Assembly (NCBI GenBank): GCA_964343195.1
Contig: CAYFIR010000008.1
Span: 1-64,000 of the forward strand
DNA from: CAYVAP01 sp964343195
Lineage (GTDB): Bacteria; Bacteroidota; Bacteroidia; J057
DNA: 64,000 nucleotides
Direction: 5' to 3'
Position 1 is the first letter of the stretch; each line of letters opens with the position of its first letter. The notes beneath the pieces were generated by a model. That model was not told the origin of the DNA. It ran no database searches and worked only from the letters and a program-made list of their open reading frames with translations. Shown here piece after piece: positions 1 through 8,050 of the stretch. The translations under genes and the position numbers were made by a program.

Positions 1-25
1 TTTCGCTAAATTTTGACTTTTTCAT
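1..25 (-). CDS. IS3-family transposase OrfA, N-terminus only (runs off the left edge)
   Basis: Reading leftward from an ATG at 25-23, the frame begins MKKSKFSE and leaves the window. This is the usual opening of the helix-turn-helix OrfA protein of IS3-family elements. An AGGAG ribosome-binding sequence lies at 30-34 on the minus strand, as is common in insertion sequences even in Bacteroidota. The element end probably lies within 35-55, but only one end is in view, so no inverted repeat can be confirmed. The identification rests on eight residues plus context (another IS3 OrfA remnant follows at 80-196). Confidence 0.5.
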
Positions 26-79
26 GCTTCTCCTAAGTTAGCAGGTTTCAATTATGGTCGCTGCTGTTTTTGGGGAAGC

Positions 80-196
80 TTACAGGTGCACCTCATGCTC
101 ACGGGCAATCTCTGAGGCGGGATGCCGCTCTTGCAGGGCGGCCAAGGCAATCTTGGCTTTTTGCTTTGCACTAAAGGTGCGTCTTTTTCGTTTCAT
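80..196 (-). pseudogene. Truncated IS3-family OrfA remnant
   Basis: A 38-residue frame begins MKRKRRTFSAKQKAKIAL and ends REHEVHL before a stop at 82-80. The start matches OrfA proteins of IS3-family transposases (basic N-terminus, then a helix-turn-helix), which normally run to about 90-100 residues. The match ends just after HEVH, where the family usually continues with P and the second helix. The gene therefore appears to have been cut at about position 85, perhaps when the neighbouring element starting at 25 inserted. No downstream OrfB is present between this remnant and the edge. Confidence 0.65.
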
Positions 197-209
197 CTAC
201 AAGTAATTT

Positions 210-767
210 ATGGCTGATAAAATAATAGTCATCACCTTAAATCACTGTCCTAATTTTGGGGAGTACTTCAATCTAATTAACCCAATTATTCTTTTTATTA
301 CTTCACTCAGTATCCTCTTTTTATTTTCATGTCAATCTGCTGGCGACAATACGGATTCTGGTGGAGATCAAAACCAATCTCATTATTCTCCAAGTGTGCT
401 AATTGGCACTTGGGAAAGTTTCCAAAGCGAAAGGTCATATGAGTATGAGAAGTATCTGATTCTCACCGAGAACCATGAAGGAGAATACTATGACGTTATC
501 ACAGTTGATGGAACCTATAATGGCTATTCAACATCGGCAAAATTCCCAATTGAATGGGAATTTGATTCGATCAACTACAATTTGGTGATACGATTTGGGA
601 AAGGGAAAATGGGAGGTGATGATTTAAATGAGAAAAAAATTCGGGAATTGATAAATAGACTAAGCTATACAAATTATTCTAGTGAGATCCGGTTTGAAAA
701 TGAAAACTCCTTTAACTATAACATAAATGAAAGTGAACATCGCTTTATTCGGAGTACTGAAAAATAA
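210..767 (+). CDS. Hypothetical lipoprotein, AT-rich
   Basis: This 185-residue protein has a hydrophobic stretch at about residues 25-40 ending in LFSC, a plausible lipobox, so it is probably an envelope lipoprotein. The mature part is polar and contains a GTWE motif at about residue 66. That motif and the alternating short hydrophobic segments resemble small lipocalin-like beta-barrel lipoproteins of Bacteroidota, but no family can be named. The first 24 residues before the hydrophobic core make an unusually long n-region, and no internal ATG allows a shorter start. Base composition is clearly more AT-rich than in the downstream genes, and the gene abuts IS3 fragments, so horizontal acquisition is likely. 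Confidence 0.6.
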   Translation: MADKIIVITLNHCPNFGEYFNLINPIILFITSLSILFLFSCQSAGDNTDSGGDQNQSHYSPSVLIGTWESFQSERSYEYEKYLILTENHEGEYYDVITVDGTYNGYSTSAKFPIEWEFDSINYNLVIRFGKGKMGGDDLNEKKIRELINRLSYTNYSSEIRFENENSFNYNINESEHRFIRSTEK

Positions 768-829
768 TATATTTATGGAGATAGCGTTTGCCACTATTTT
801 TGAATAGAAATGATTAGACCCTCTCCTCC

Positions 830-2146
830 TCAATCCCGATAGTTCACCGCCTGAAAGCCCACAATCCGAGCGGCGCGATCGCCTGGCTTGCGGTAGTACA
901 CCAGGATGCTGTAAAAATTTTCCGTAAGGCGGCGCAGGCCCTCCAGCGGGGTAGGATCAGACCGCTCACCCGGACGGGCCACCACGTACTGGTAGTCATA
1001 GATGCCTTGCTTGAGGAGTATGTCGCCCTGGTAGCGCTTGTAGGTATCGCTCCAGTCCATCCGAAATTCCGGTAGCAACTGCCAGTCGGTCAGTTCGCCA
1101 TAGACATAAACATCTTCCCCCTCGGGGCGGCGATTGGCTTCCAGGAAGAAGTAATTCCGGATGTAGTCCGCCTCGTAGTCGGGCTGACTGAATTCCATCA
1201 CGCGGGGGATGAAGCTGCCATTACGGTCGCGCCTGGGACCGAAGTCATTCACCCCACGGGGCTGATCGGGGTACAGATATACCTCCCAGATATTTTCGCG
1301 CTCCTCCAGGTCCTGCACCGACTGGCTGATCATGCGATTGGTCTCCAGTTCGTGGCGGCGAAATTCCTGCCCACCCCGAAAGTCCAAATTGACCTGTACC
1401 TGGTATTCCAGTCCCTGATCGGATTGGAATCGGGGATTACCCAGGATAAGGGCGTCGTTCCAGTTGAAATTTTGCAAAACCTGAATCTCAAGATCCTGCA
1501 CAGGATTGAAGGTCCCCAGGTTGTCGGCCTTCACCCTGAAGTCAAATCGGTTGAACTCCTGCCGGACGAGGTCTCCGACTTCGTACAGCAACTGCACGGG
1601 GACATTTTGTTCCACCACGACAAATCGCCGCGTGATGACGACATCGTTGGGATCACTGTTGCGGTAAACTTTGAGCAGGTAATTGCCGCTGCGTTTGAAC
1701 GCTTCATTTTCGCCCGGAAAAGAATACCAGTAGTGAACGTAAGGCACCTTGGTATGCAAAGCCGAGCGTTGAAAATCCCCGATCCGCTGGTTCTGAAACC
1801 CGTCATAAAACTCAATGGGTACCATGCCCGAAGGACGCCAGTTCACATCGCAGCTGACGATGTCCACGAAGAAATCCGTTTCGCGCTGCTCTACCGGTAG
1901 CAACTCGTCAAACTCCAGTGTCAACTGCTGCCCCTGTCCCAGGTACAGCACCGGATAGGACTCCTCAACCGGAGACTGGTAAAGCGACACACTGCGGATA
2001 TTTGTTTGATACACCCGGTCTTCGGGAAAGAAAGTAGCCCCCTCATTGGAGGTGCGACTCTCAGTAGTTTCCAACAGGGCGGGGCACCCCAGTAACCAGA
2101 CAGAACATAGGAGGATCAGCAGTCTAAACAGAAAATCGGGACGCAT
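830..2146 (-). CDS. Type IX secretion system plug-domain lipoprotein (DUF5103 family)
   Basis: The 438-residue product begins MRPDFLFR, has a hydrophobic stretch and a lipobox ending in Cys21 (WLLGC). The body carries the signature of the DUF5103/T9SS plug family: an N-terminal region with DIVSCDVNW and a YSFPGENEAFKRSGNYLLKVY segment, and a C-terminal all-beta region with YVYGELTDW and YKRYQGDILLKQGIYDYQYV. Family members are found across Bacteroidota, and the name comes from a domain associated with the Sov/SprA translocon plug. The frame stays open upstream to a TTG at 2170, but the ATG at 2146 gives a normal signal peptide and is preferred. The gene stands alone. Confidence 0.8.
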   Translation of the reverse strand: MRPDFLFRLLILLCSVWLLGCPALLETTESRTSNEGATFFPEDRVYQTNIRSVSLYQSPVEESYPVLYLGQGQQLTLEFDELLPVEQRETDFFVDIVSCDVNWRPSGMVPIEFYDGFQNQRIGDFQRSALHTKVPYVHYWYSFPGENEAFKRSGNYLLKVYRNSDPNDVVITRRFVVVEQNVPVQLLYEVGDLVRQEFNRFDFRVKADNLGTFNPVQDLEIQVLQNFNWNDALILGNPRFQSDQGLEYQVQVNLDFRGGQEFRRHELETNRMISQSVQDLEERENIWEVYLYPDQPRGVNDFGPRRDRNGSFIPRVMEFSQPDYEADYIRNYFFLEANRRPEGEDVYVYGELTDWQLLPEFRMDWSDTYKRYQGDILLKQGIYDYQYVVARPGERSDPTPLEGLRRLTENFYSILVYYRKPGDRAARIVGFQAVNYRD

Positions 2147-2294
2147 GTATGGGCAATGATTAATGGGCAAAAGGAGGGAATAGAAGTAAAGAAGGGGGAT
2201 TTATTGTTCAATTTGGGGACTGTTACCCTTCAACTTTGTGAGTTTGAAGAAAGCAATTTGGACAAAGCCATCCAAGGCCCTTAGATTTACCCTC

Positions 2295-2666
2295 ATGAAA
2301 GCAACCCAAACCCGCATCTACGCTGGAGATCCCAGCCGCTTCCAACGGCCATTGGCGACCCGTAAGGACGACCACATCTATGAAGGAGAAGAAGGCTTCT
2401 GGGAATCCCCGATGTTTACCATCAAGGACAACCAGTTGTTTGAGGGGAAGAAAGGGATGTTTGAATCTCCACTGGTGACCGTCAAGGACATGAAGGTATA
2501 CAAAGGCGAGAAAGGTTTCCTGGAAAAGCCCATTGCCCACATCATGAAAAACCAGCTATTTCCCGGCGACAAAGGCGACTTTGACCATCCCATCGCGGTT
2601 ATCGAACCCGCCGATGTCATGAGCGCCGCCGCCGCTGCGGCCATGATTTTGCTTGCGAAAGAGTAA
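2295..2666 (+). CDS. Small protein of five tandem 20-residue repeats
   Basis: The ATG at 2295 gives 123 residues; an in-frame GTG at 2238 adds only a basic leader and is less likely. After MKATQTR the protein consists of five uninterrupted repeats of exactly 20 residues, starting IYAGD, IYEGE, LFEGK, VYKGE and LFPGD. The consensus is [ILV][YF]xG[DEK]xGxFxxPhxxxxxxxx. A short Ala-rich hydrophobic tail (AAAAAAAMILL) follows. There is no signal peptide and no transmembrane helix. The period and the conserved Gly and Pro suggest a small repetitive beta structure in which each unit gives two strands and a turn. I do not recognise a function. The neighbours (secretion plug gene, nucleotidyltransferase) give no clue. 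Confidence 0.75.
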   Translation: MKATQTRIYAGDPSRFQRPLATRKDDHIYEGEEGFWESPMFTIKDNQLFEGKKGMFESPLVTVKDMKVYKGEKGFLEKPIAHIMKNQLFPGDKGDFDHPIAVIEPADVMSAAAAAAMILLAKE

Positions 2667-2831
2667 GAATAGATCGCTTCGCTGTCAGAAGTCAGATCGT
2701 CCAGCCGCTATCGCGCCTGGACTGTCAGAAGCGAGACAAGAAGCATCATGCTCTCACTTCTGACAGCAAGGCGGTCTGACCTCTGACTTCTCTCAATTAC
2801 GAATAACGAATTCCCAATCACGAATTATCAC

Positions 2832-3740
2832 ATGAAACCCACACTCCTCATCCTCGCAGCCGGAATGGGTAGCCGTTATGGTGGCCTCAAACAACTGGAC
2901 GCCATGGGTCCAGCCGGTGAAGCCATCATCGAATACTCCGTTTACGACGCCATACAGGCCGGTTTTGGCAAAGTAGTGTTTGTCATCCGCCGCGACATCG
3001 AGCAGGCGTTCAAAGACGCCCTCGGGGACAAGTTCTCCAAGCACATCCCGGTAGAGTACGTCTTCCAGGAGTTGGACAACCTTCCCGAAGGCTTTGAGGT
3101 ACCCCCTGACCGCACCAAGCCCTGGGGAACTGCCCACGCCGTTTTAGTTGCTGCCGATGCCATCAAGGAACCCTTCCTGATGATCAACGCTGATGACTTT
3201 TATGGACGCGAAGCCTACGAAACGGCTGCCAGCTTCCTGAGCAGCGATGATATCAAAGTTACAGCAGGAACGTGGTGTCTGGTCGGCTATCAGGTAAAAA
3301 ATACCTTATCGGATCACGGTACGGTGTCTCGCGGCACCATTCAGACCGACGAAAACGACTTCCTGACCTCTATCGTCGAGCGCACCAAAATCGGCACCGT
3401 GGACGGCAAAATCATCGACACCGCCACCACTCCTCCCGAGGAACTCGATCCCAATGCTCCCGTGTCGATGAACATGATGGGCTTTACCCCGACCGTATTT
3501 GACCAGTGCAAGGAGTATTTCGTAGAATTTCTCCAGGAAAAAGGACAGGAGCTTAAGTCTGAGTTCTACATTCCTGAGGTGATGGGCCGCGCCATCAAGG
3601 AAGAAAAAGCTACCGTCAAACTGTTGACCTCCACCGCCAACTGGTTTGGTGTAACCTACAAGGAGGACAAGCCCATCGTCCAGGCCAACATCAAGCAGTT
3701 GACCGACGACGGCAAGTACCCGAGCCCTCTTTGGGGATAG
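2832..3740 (+). CDS. Sugar-phosphate nucleotidyltransferase (NDP-sugar pyrophosphorylase family)
   Basis: The 302-residue protein has the nucleotidyltransferase signature LAAGMGSRYGGLKQ at residues 8-21 for NTP and phosphate binding, and the metal-binding NADDFYG at 119-125. It would join an NTP and a sugar 1-phosphate to form an NDP-sugar in the cytoplasm. A sugar kinase of the NahK/aminoglycoside-phosphotransferase type lies next downstream on the same strand, so the pair probably makes a sugar 1-phosphate and then the activated nucleotide sugar (inference). A GlcNAc or GalNAc substrate is suggested by the kinase but is not visible in this sequence. The 580 bp between the two genes is filled by a tandem repeat, so cotranscription is uncertain. 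Confidence 0.85.
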   Translation: MKPTLLILAAGMGSRYGGLKQLDAMGPAGEAIIEYSVYDAIQAGFGKVVFVIRRDIEQAFKDALGDKFSKHIPVEYVFQELDNLPEGFEVPPDRTKPWGTAHAVLVAADAIKEPFLMINADDFYGREAYETAASFLSSDDIKVTAGTWCLVGYQVKNTLSDHGTVSRGTIQTDENDFLTSIVERTKIGTVDGKIIDTATTPPEELDPNAPVSMNMMGFTPTVFDQCKEYFVEFLQEKGQELKSEFYIPEVMGRAIKEEKATVKLLTSTANWFGVTYKEDKPIVQANIKQLTDDGKYPSPLWG

Positions 3741-3784
3741 GGTAGTTGGAAGAGTTCGAGGTTCAGCGTTCGAAGTTGCTTTTA

Positions 3785-4305
3785 GCGCACGGGCTCCGAG
3801 GCTTGTCCCCCCCAGGTTGCGCCGGGTCTCCGAACCCGGTGCCCCCTGGTCTTCCCGTCTCCGAACGGGCCTGATAGCAAGCCGGAGCGGAGTCCCTAAA
3901 ACCAGAACCGATCGGTGTTCGGAGACACCGATCAACCTAGATAATTCCCCAGGTTGCGCCGGGTCTCCGAACCCGGTGCACCCTAGTCTTCCCGTCTCAG
4001 AACGGGTAGGATAGCGAGCGGGAGCGGAGTCCCGAGAACTAGCCCAGATCGGTGTTCGGAGACACCGATCAACCAAACGATCTCGCTGCGCCGGGTCTCC
4101 GAACCCGGTGCCCCCTGGTCTTCCCGTCTCCGAACGGGTAGGATAGCGAGCGGGAGCGGAGTCCCGAGAACTAGCCCAGATCGGTGTTCGGAGACACCGA
4201 TCAACCAAACGATCTCGCTGCGCCGGGTCTCCAAACCCGGTGCCCCCTGGTCTTCCCGTCTCCGAACGGGCCTGATAGCAAGCGAGAGCGGAGTCCCTAA
4301 AACCA
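3785..4305. repeat. Tandem ~132-bp hairpin repeat, about 3.6 copies
   Basis: The gap between the nucleotidyltransferase and kinase genes holds four units starting at about 3821, 3958, 4090 and 4222 (period 137, 132, 132). Each full unit has three hairpins. Hairpin A has arms CCGGGT/ACCCGG with loop CTCCGA (3821-3840, 3958-3977, 4090-4109, 4222-4241). Hairpin B has arms CCCGT/ACGGG with the same loop (3854-3869, 3991-4006, 4123-4138, 4255-4270). Hairpin C has arms GATCGGTGT/ACACCGATC with loop TCGGAG (3910-3933, 4047-4070, 4179-4202). Loop C is the reverse complement of loops A and B. The fourth unit lacks hairpin C. Long open frames cross the block on the minus strand, but they follow the repeat period and are not genes. 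Confidence 0.9.
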
Positions 4306-4322
4306 ACCCAGTCAGTTCGAAT

Positions 4323-5339
4323 GTGAAAACCACGCACCTACCCCTCAGCGCCTATGACCTGGGCACCCTCAATACCCCACCCCAACAACTGGGGCAGGGC
4401 CACATCAACCAGACCTATCTACTGGAAACAGAAAAAGGCCGCTTCGTCATGCAAGAGCTGAACGGAGCGGTCTTTCCCAACCTGTCGGGACTGGCGCAAA
4501 ACGTCGAGCAGGTCGTGGGGCACCTCAAGCCACAGGGCTATCCCCTGTACCTGCTGCCAGACCGGAATGGCAACCTCCACCACCAGGAAGGCAACAGCCT
4601 CTGGCGGGTGTGGAATTTTCTGGAAGGCCGTAGCCTGACACAGGTTAGCAAGGCTAAAGAAGCGACAGCCGCCGGAAAAGCCTTTGGGGCTTTTGCCCGA
4701 CAACTACAGACACTCGATCCGGCAGGACTCACCGAACACTTACCACGCTTTCACGATTTGGGGTGGCGCTATCAGCAACTGGATGATGCATTGAGGCGGG
4801 CAGATGACATTCGCCTGACTCAGGCAAAACCCTGGCTGGATCAAGCCCTCGAAATTCGTCGGGAAATGATCCAATGGCAGCACGATGTCGCAGACAGCCT
4901 GCCCCGCCGGGTCGCTCACTACGACGCCAAGCTCAGCAATGTCCTCCTATACCCCGACCGTGACGAACCGCTCGCCGTGCTGGACCTGGATACGGTGATG
5001 CCGGGTACTCCGATTTTTGATTTTGGCGACCTCGTTCGCAGCGCCACCTGCCCGGAGCCGGAGGATTCCACTGATCTAGACCGGGTAAAGGTCAATCTAG
5101 AGTGGCATCGAGCTCTAAGCGAGGCGTTTTTATCCGAAGCCAACTTTCTCACCAAAGAAGAAAAAGCCGCCCTTCCACAGGCTGGGCGATACCTCACGCT
5201 CCTGATGGCCGTGCGCTTCCTGACGGACTTTCTCAACGGAGATCGCTACTACGCCACCTCGTACCCCCATCACAACCTGGATCGGGCGGCGAATCAGTTG
5301 ACCTTGTTTTCCACCATTCCAACAGACTTGCCTGGTTAG
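4323..5339 (+). CDS. Sugar 1-kinase of the NahK/phosphotransferase (APH) family
   Basis: This 338-residue protein has an N-terminal lobe with GHINQTYLLE and FVMQELN at residues 22-47, the pattern of N-acetylhexosamine 1-kinases (NahK/LnpB). The catalytic loop HYDAKLSN is at 199-206 with Asp201 as likely base, and the metal-binding LDLDT follows with Asp221 and Asp223. Such enzymes phosphorylate GlcNAc/GalNAc or related sugars at C1 using ATP. With the upstream nucleotidyltransferase this would form a two-step salvage route to a nucleotide sugar. The start is a GTG at 4323: the ATG two bases earlier is followed at once by TGA. The substrate is inferred from family resemblance only; other APH-fold kinases of Bacteroidota look similar. 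Confidence 0.75.
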   Translation: MKTTHLPLSAYDLGTLNTPPQQLGQGHINQTYLLETEKGRFVMQELNGAVFPNLSGLAQNVEQVVGHLKPQGYPLYLLPDRNGNLHHQEGNSLWRVWNFLEGRSLTQVSKAKEATAAGKAFGAFARQLQTLDPAGLTEHLPRFHDLGWRYQQLDDALRRADDIRLTQAKPWLDQALEIRREMIQWQHDVADSLPRRVAHYDAKLSNVLLYPDRDEPLAVLDLDTVMPGTPIFDFGDLVRSATCPEPEDSTDLDRVKVNLEWHRALSEAFLSEANFLTKEEKAALPQAGRYLTLLMAVRFLTDFLNGDRYYATSYPHHNLDRAANQLTLFSTIPTDLPG

Positions 5340-5417
5340 CCTCCAACAAAATTAGTCTTTAACCAGCTTTTAATATCACACTATACAAATTCCCACACAT
5401 TTTAGTATTTTGCTAAA

Positions 5418-6830
5418 GTGAAGCAGGAGTTGTATAGCATCATCGACGTCGAAACCACGGGCGGAGACCCCAAAAGCGAGCGGATCACCGAGATTGCCAT
5501 TGTCATTCATGATGGTGAAAAAATCGTCGATCAGTACAGCTCGCTGGTGAATCCAGAGGTAGCCATCCCGGAATTCATCACCCGTATCACGGGCATCGAC
5601 AATGACATGGTCCGCGACGCTCCCAGGTTTTACGAGATCGCCCGAAAGGTCGTCGAGCTCACCGAGGGCGCCATTTTCGTAGCCCACAACGCGCGGTTTG
5701 ACTACAGCTTTGTCCGCAAGGAATTCCGACGGCTGGGGTACACCTTCACCCGCAAACAGCTCTGCACCGTCAAGCTCAGTCGCAAGCTTATGCCCGGCCT
5801 GAAGTCATACAGCCTGGGAAATCTCTGCACCCACCTTGGCATCCAAAACACCCAGGCTCACCGGGCACTAAGCGACACCCTGGCCACTACCCAGCTATTC
5901 GAACACCTGCTCCGCCTGTCCGAAGGGAGCAACGTTCCCCACACCGTCGCCCAGACCCTGAGTGAAGCCCGCTTGCCCAAAAACCTGCCTACCAAAGTCA
6001 TCGACCGATTGCCTGATGCAGTAGGCGTATATTATTTCCTCGATGCCAGAGGAGAAGTCCTCTACGTCGGAAAAAGCACCAATATCCGCAAACGGGTGAT
6101 GTCCCACTTTTCCGGGGCATTGCGTTCCCGTCGCACCATGGAAATGGTCGACCTCATCCATGACCTCTACTTTGAAATCACCGGCAGCGACCTGATCGCC
6201 CTTCTTCATGAAAATGAGGAGATCAAGCGCCTGCAACCACCCTACAACCGCGCCCAGCGTCGCAAAAACTTCAAAGTGGGAGTTTATCAGGCGACCAATG
6301 AGGCTGGCTATATGCAGCTTTATATCGACACCTACGATGAGGATTTACTGCCTGTGGCGGGATTTAGTGGTCGTGCTCAGGCCGAAGGCTCCCTCACCCG
6401 ATGGGGGCGACACTTTGGGCTGTGCCCCAAACTTTACGGTGCGGAGCAAGGCCCTGGGCGATGCTTTCACCATCAGCTGCATATCTGTCAGGGAGCTTGC
6501 ATCGGCGAAGAAGAGCCTGAAACCTACAACGAGCGCGTGGCTCAGGCTGTATCTGCCCTGGGCTATGGCCGCGACAAACTGAACTCTTTTTTTATTGTGG
6601 GAGAAGGCCGAAGCGAAGAAGAGCGATCCGTCGTTTACGTAGAGCGAGGCCTCTATCGGGGCCATGGATTCCTGGAACTCGATTTACTGAATCAGCCCCC
6701 CGAAGAAATCGCATCCAGTCTTCCCCGAAAGCCTGAGGCCCCTGACGTCCAGCGCATTATCCAGGGATATGTCAAAAAGCACCCCCGCGAGATTGTCCCT
6801 ATTCAGGATTCAGTGAACATTGGGCGTTGA
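5418..6830 (+). CDS. DEDDh exonuclease fused to a GIY-YIG (UvrC/Cho-like) nuclease
   Basis: This is a 470-residue two-domain nuclease. Residues 5-170 form a DnaQ-type 3'-5' exonuclease: DVET at 10-13 (Asp10, Glu12), HNARFD at 90-95, and a HRALSD motif near 148-153. Residues about 195-290 form a GIY-YIG domain (VGVYYFLD...VLYVGKS, then the Arg-rich helix NIRKRV), as in the N-terminal half of UvrC and in Cho. The C-terminal part to 470 includes a Cys/His-containing stretch (FGLCPKLYG...CFHHQLHICQGAC), as in the region after the UvrC GIY-YIG domain. This architecture is known in Bacteroidota and Actinobacteria and is presumed to act in DNA repair. The start is a GTG at 5418. The gene is not clearly in an operon. 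Confidence 0.85.
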   Translation: MKQELYSIIDVETTGGDPKSERITEIAIVIHDGEKIVDQYSSLVNPEVAIPEFITRITGIDNDMVRDAPRFYEIARKVVELTEGAIFVAHNARFDYSFVRKEFRRLGYTFTRKQLCTVKLSRKLMPGLKSYSLGNLCTHLGIQNTQAHRALSDTLATTQLFEHLLRLSEGSNVPHTVAQTLSEARLPKNLPTKVIDRLPDAVGVYYFLDARGEVLYVGKSTNIRKRVMSHFSGALRSRRTMEMVDLIHDLYFEITGSDLIALLHENEEIKRLQPPYNRAQRRKNFKVGVYQATNEAGYMQLYIDTYDEDLLPVAGFSGRAQAEGSLTRWGRHFGLCPKLYGAEQGPGRCFHHQLHICQGACIGEEEPETYNERVAQAVSALGYGRDKLNSFFIVGEGRSEEERSVVYVERGLYRGHGFLELDLLNQPPEEIASSLPRKPEAPDVQRIIQGYVKKHPREIVPIQDSVNIGR

Positions 6831-6893
6831 GCAATTGGCGGTGCTTCCAGCCAATCTGTGCTTTTCTACTGATCAATGAACCCCGTCCCTGGA

Positions 6894-7793
6894 TCAATGA
6901 TTAAGTGCTACCGCCACCTGAGCCGCCAGCCTGGCATTGTTTTTCACCAGCTCGATATTGGAGAAAAGGCTCTGGCCTTCAGTGAGTTCCTTGATTCGCT
7001 TGAGCAAAAAGGGCGTCAGCTCCTTTCCCCCAATCCCCTTTGAATCTGCTTCTGCTATCGCCTGCTGAATGGTTTCCTCAATTGCCCCCGGAGCCATGCT
7101 GTACTCCTCCGGAATCGGATTGGCGATCAGCGCTCCACTCTTCAGTTCCAGGTCCCAGTGGGTTTTGAGCAGGGCGGCAATATCTTCCGGCGTATCCAGC
7201 CGCATGGGAGCTTTGAAAGGGCTGGTTCGGGTATAAAAAGCCGGAAACACATCCGTTCCGTAGCCAATCACCGGGACGCCCATGGTTTCCAGGTACTCCA
7301 GGGTGAGTCCCAGGTCCAGGATGGCCTTGGCACCGGCAGAGACCACTGCGACCTGCGTTTGAGCCAGTTCCTGTAAGTCTGCCGAAATGTCAAACGTCTC
7401 GGTGGCTCCTCGGTGTACCCCCCCAATTCCTCCTGTTGCAAAGACCCGGATGCCAGCCATTTGGGCGAGGATCATCGTGGTAGCCACCGTTGTCGCGGCG
7501 CTTTTGCCCTGACTGATGGCAAAAGCAACATCCCTGCGGCTGGCTTTCATCACCTCTGGGCTCTGCCCCAAAAGGTCCAGGGTTTCTTCGTCCAGGCCGA
7601 CCTTGATACGCCCTTCAATTACGGCCAGGGTAGCCGGCTCTGCTCCTTCTTCGCGAATGATGGCTTCGAGTATCCGGGCCGTTTCCACGTTCTGCGGATA
7701 GGGCATGCCGTGTGCGACGATGGTGCTTTCCAGGGCAACCAGAGGGCGGCCTTCACTTTTTGCGGTCCTGACAGCGGGAGAAAAGTCTATCAT
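6894..7793 (-). CDS. psuG: Pseudouridine-5'-phosphate glycosidase
   Basis: The 299-residue protein matches PsuG along its full length: LVALESTIVAHGMPYPQN near the start, then FATGGIGGVHRGA, PVIGYGTDVFPAFYTRTS, and the C-terminal ALIANPIPEEYSM. The enzyme reversibly cleaves pseudouridine 5'-phosphate to uracil and ribose 5-phosphate, the second step of pseudouridine salvage. The usual partner kinase PsuK is not adjacent, so the kinase step must be supplied elsewhere. The ATG at 7793 lies only 7 bp from a heptamer array (7801-7882) that occupies the position where the 5' leader or promoter should be. Confidence 0.93.
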   Translation of the reverse strand: MIDFSPAVRTAKSEGRPLVALESTIVAHGMPYPQNVETARILEAIIREEGAEPATLAVIEGRIKVGLDEETLDLLGQSPEVMKASRRDVAFAISQGKSAATTVATTMILAQMAGIRVFATGGIGGVHRGATETFDISADLQELAQTQVAVVSAGAKAILDLGLTLEYLETMGVPVIGYGTDVFPAFYTRTSPFKAPMRLDTPEDIAALLKTHWDLELKSGALIANPIPEEYSMAPGAIEETIQQAIAEADSKGIGGKELTPFLLKRIKELTEGQSLFSNIELVKNNARLAAQVAVALNH

Positions 7794-7800
7794 GGGGGGG

Positions 7801-7882
7801 TAGTTCGTAGTTCGTAGTTCGTAGTTCGTAGTTCGTAGTTCGTAGTTCGTAGTTCGTAGTTCGTAGTTCGTAGTTCGTAGTT
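7801..7882. repeat. Heptamer tandem array, unit TAGTTCG, ~11.7 copies
   Basis: The seven-base unit TAGTTCG repeats without error through 82 bp. The array begins 7 bp upstream of the psuG start codon and so occupies its leader/promoter region. The remaining spacer to dprA (7883-8050) is T/C-rich with degenerate CCGCATA/ACCGTAT-type words and shows no gene. Slippage in such arrays could change the distance between promoter and start codon; that effect is inference. Confidence 0.97.
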
Positions 7883-8050
7883 GGGTACAGACTTGACTCC
7901 CATCGGGTTACAACAATTTCACCTTATACCGTATTCTGCACATCGTTTTCCCGCATTCCGCCCATATTCCCCTTATACACCCTATACACTTCAACTCCCC
8001 ACATACCGTATACCATCTTCCCGCACTCCGCCCATATTCCCCCTTCCCCT

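Noticed and set aside
2238..2294. Upstream GTG start for the 20-residue-repeat protein
   Set aside because: The added 19 residues do not fit the repeat and the ATG at 2295 lies just before the first repeat.
3306..4337. Open frames of 343 and 116 codons on the minus strand across the tandem repeat
   Set aside because: They repeat with the ~132-bp unit (for example PGGTGFGDPAQRD and similar), overlap the nucleotidyltransferase gene, and exist only because the repeat lacks stops in those frames.
7801..7882. CRISPR array
   Set aside because: The repeats are direct 7-mers without spacers, and no cas genes are present.
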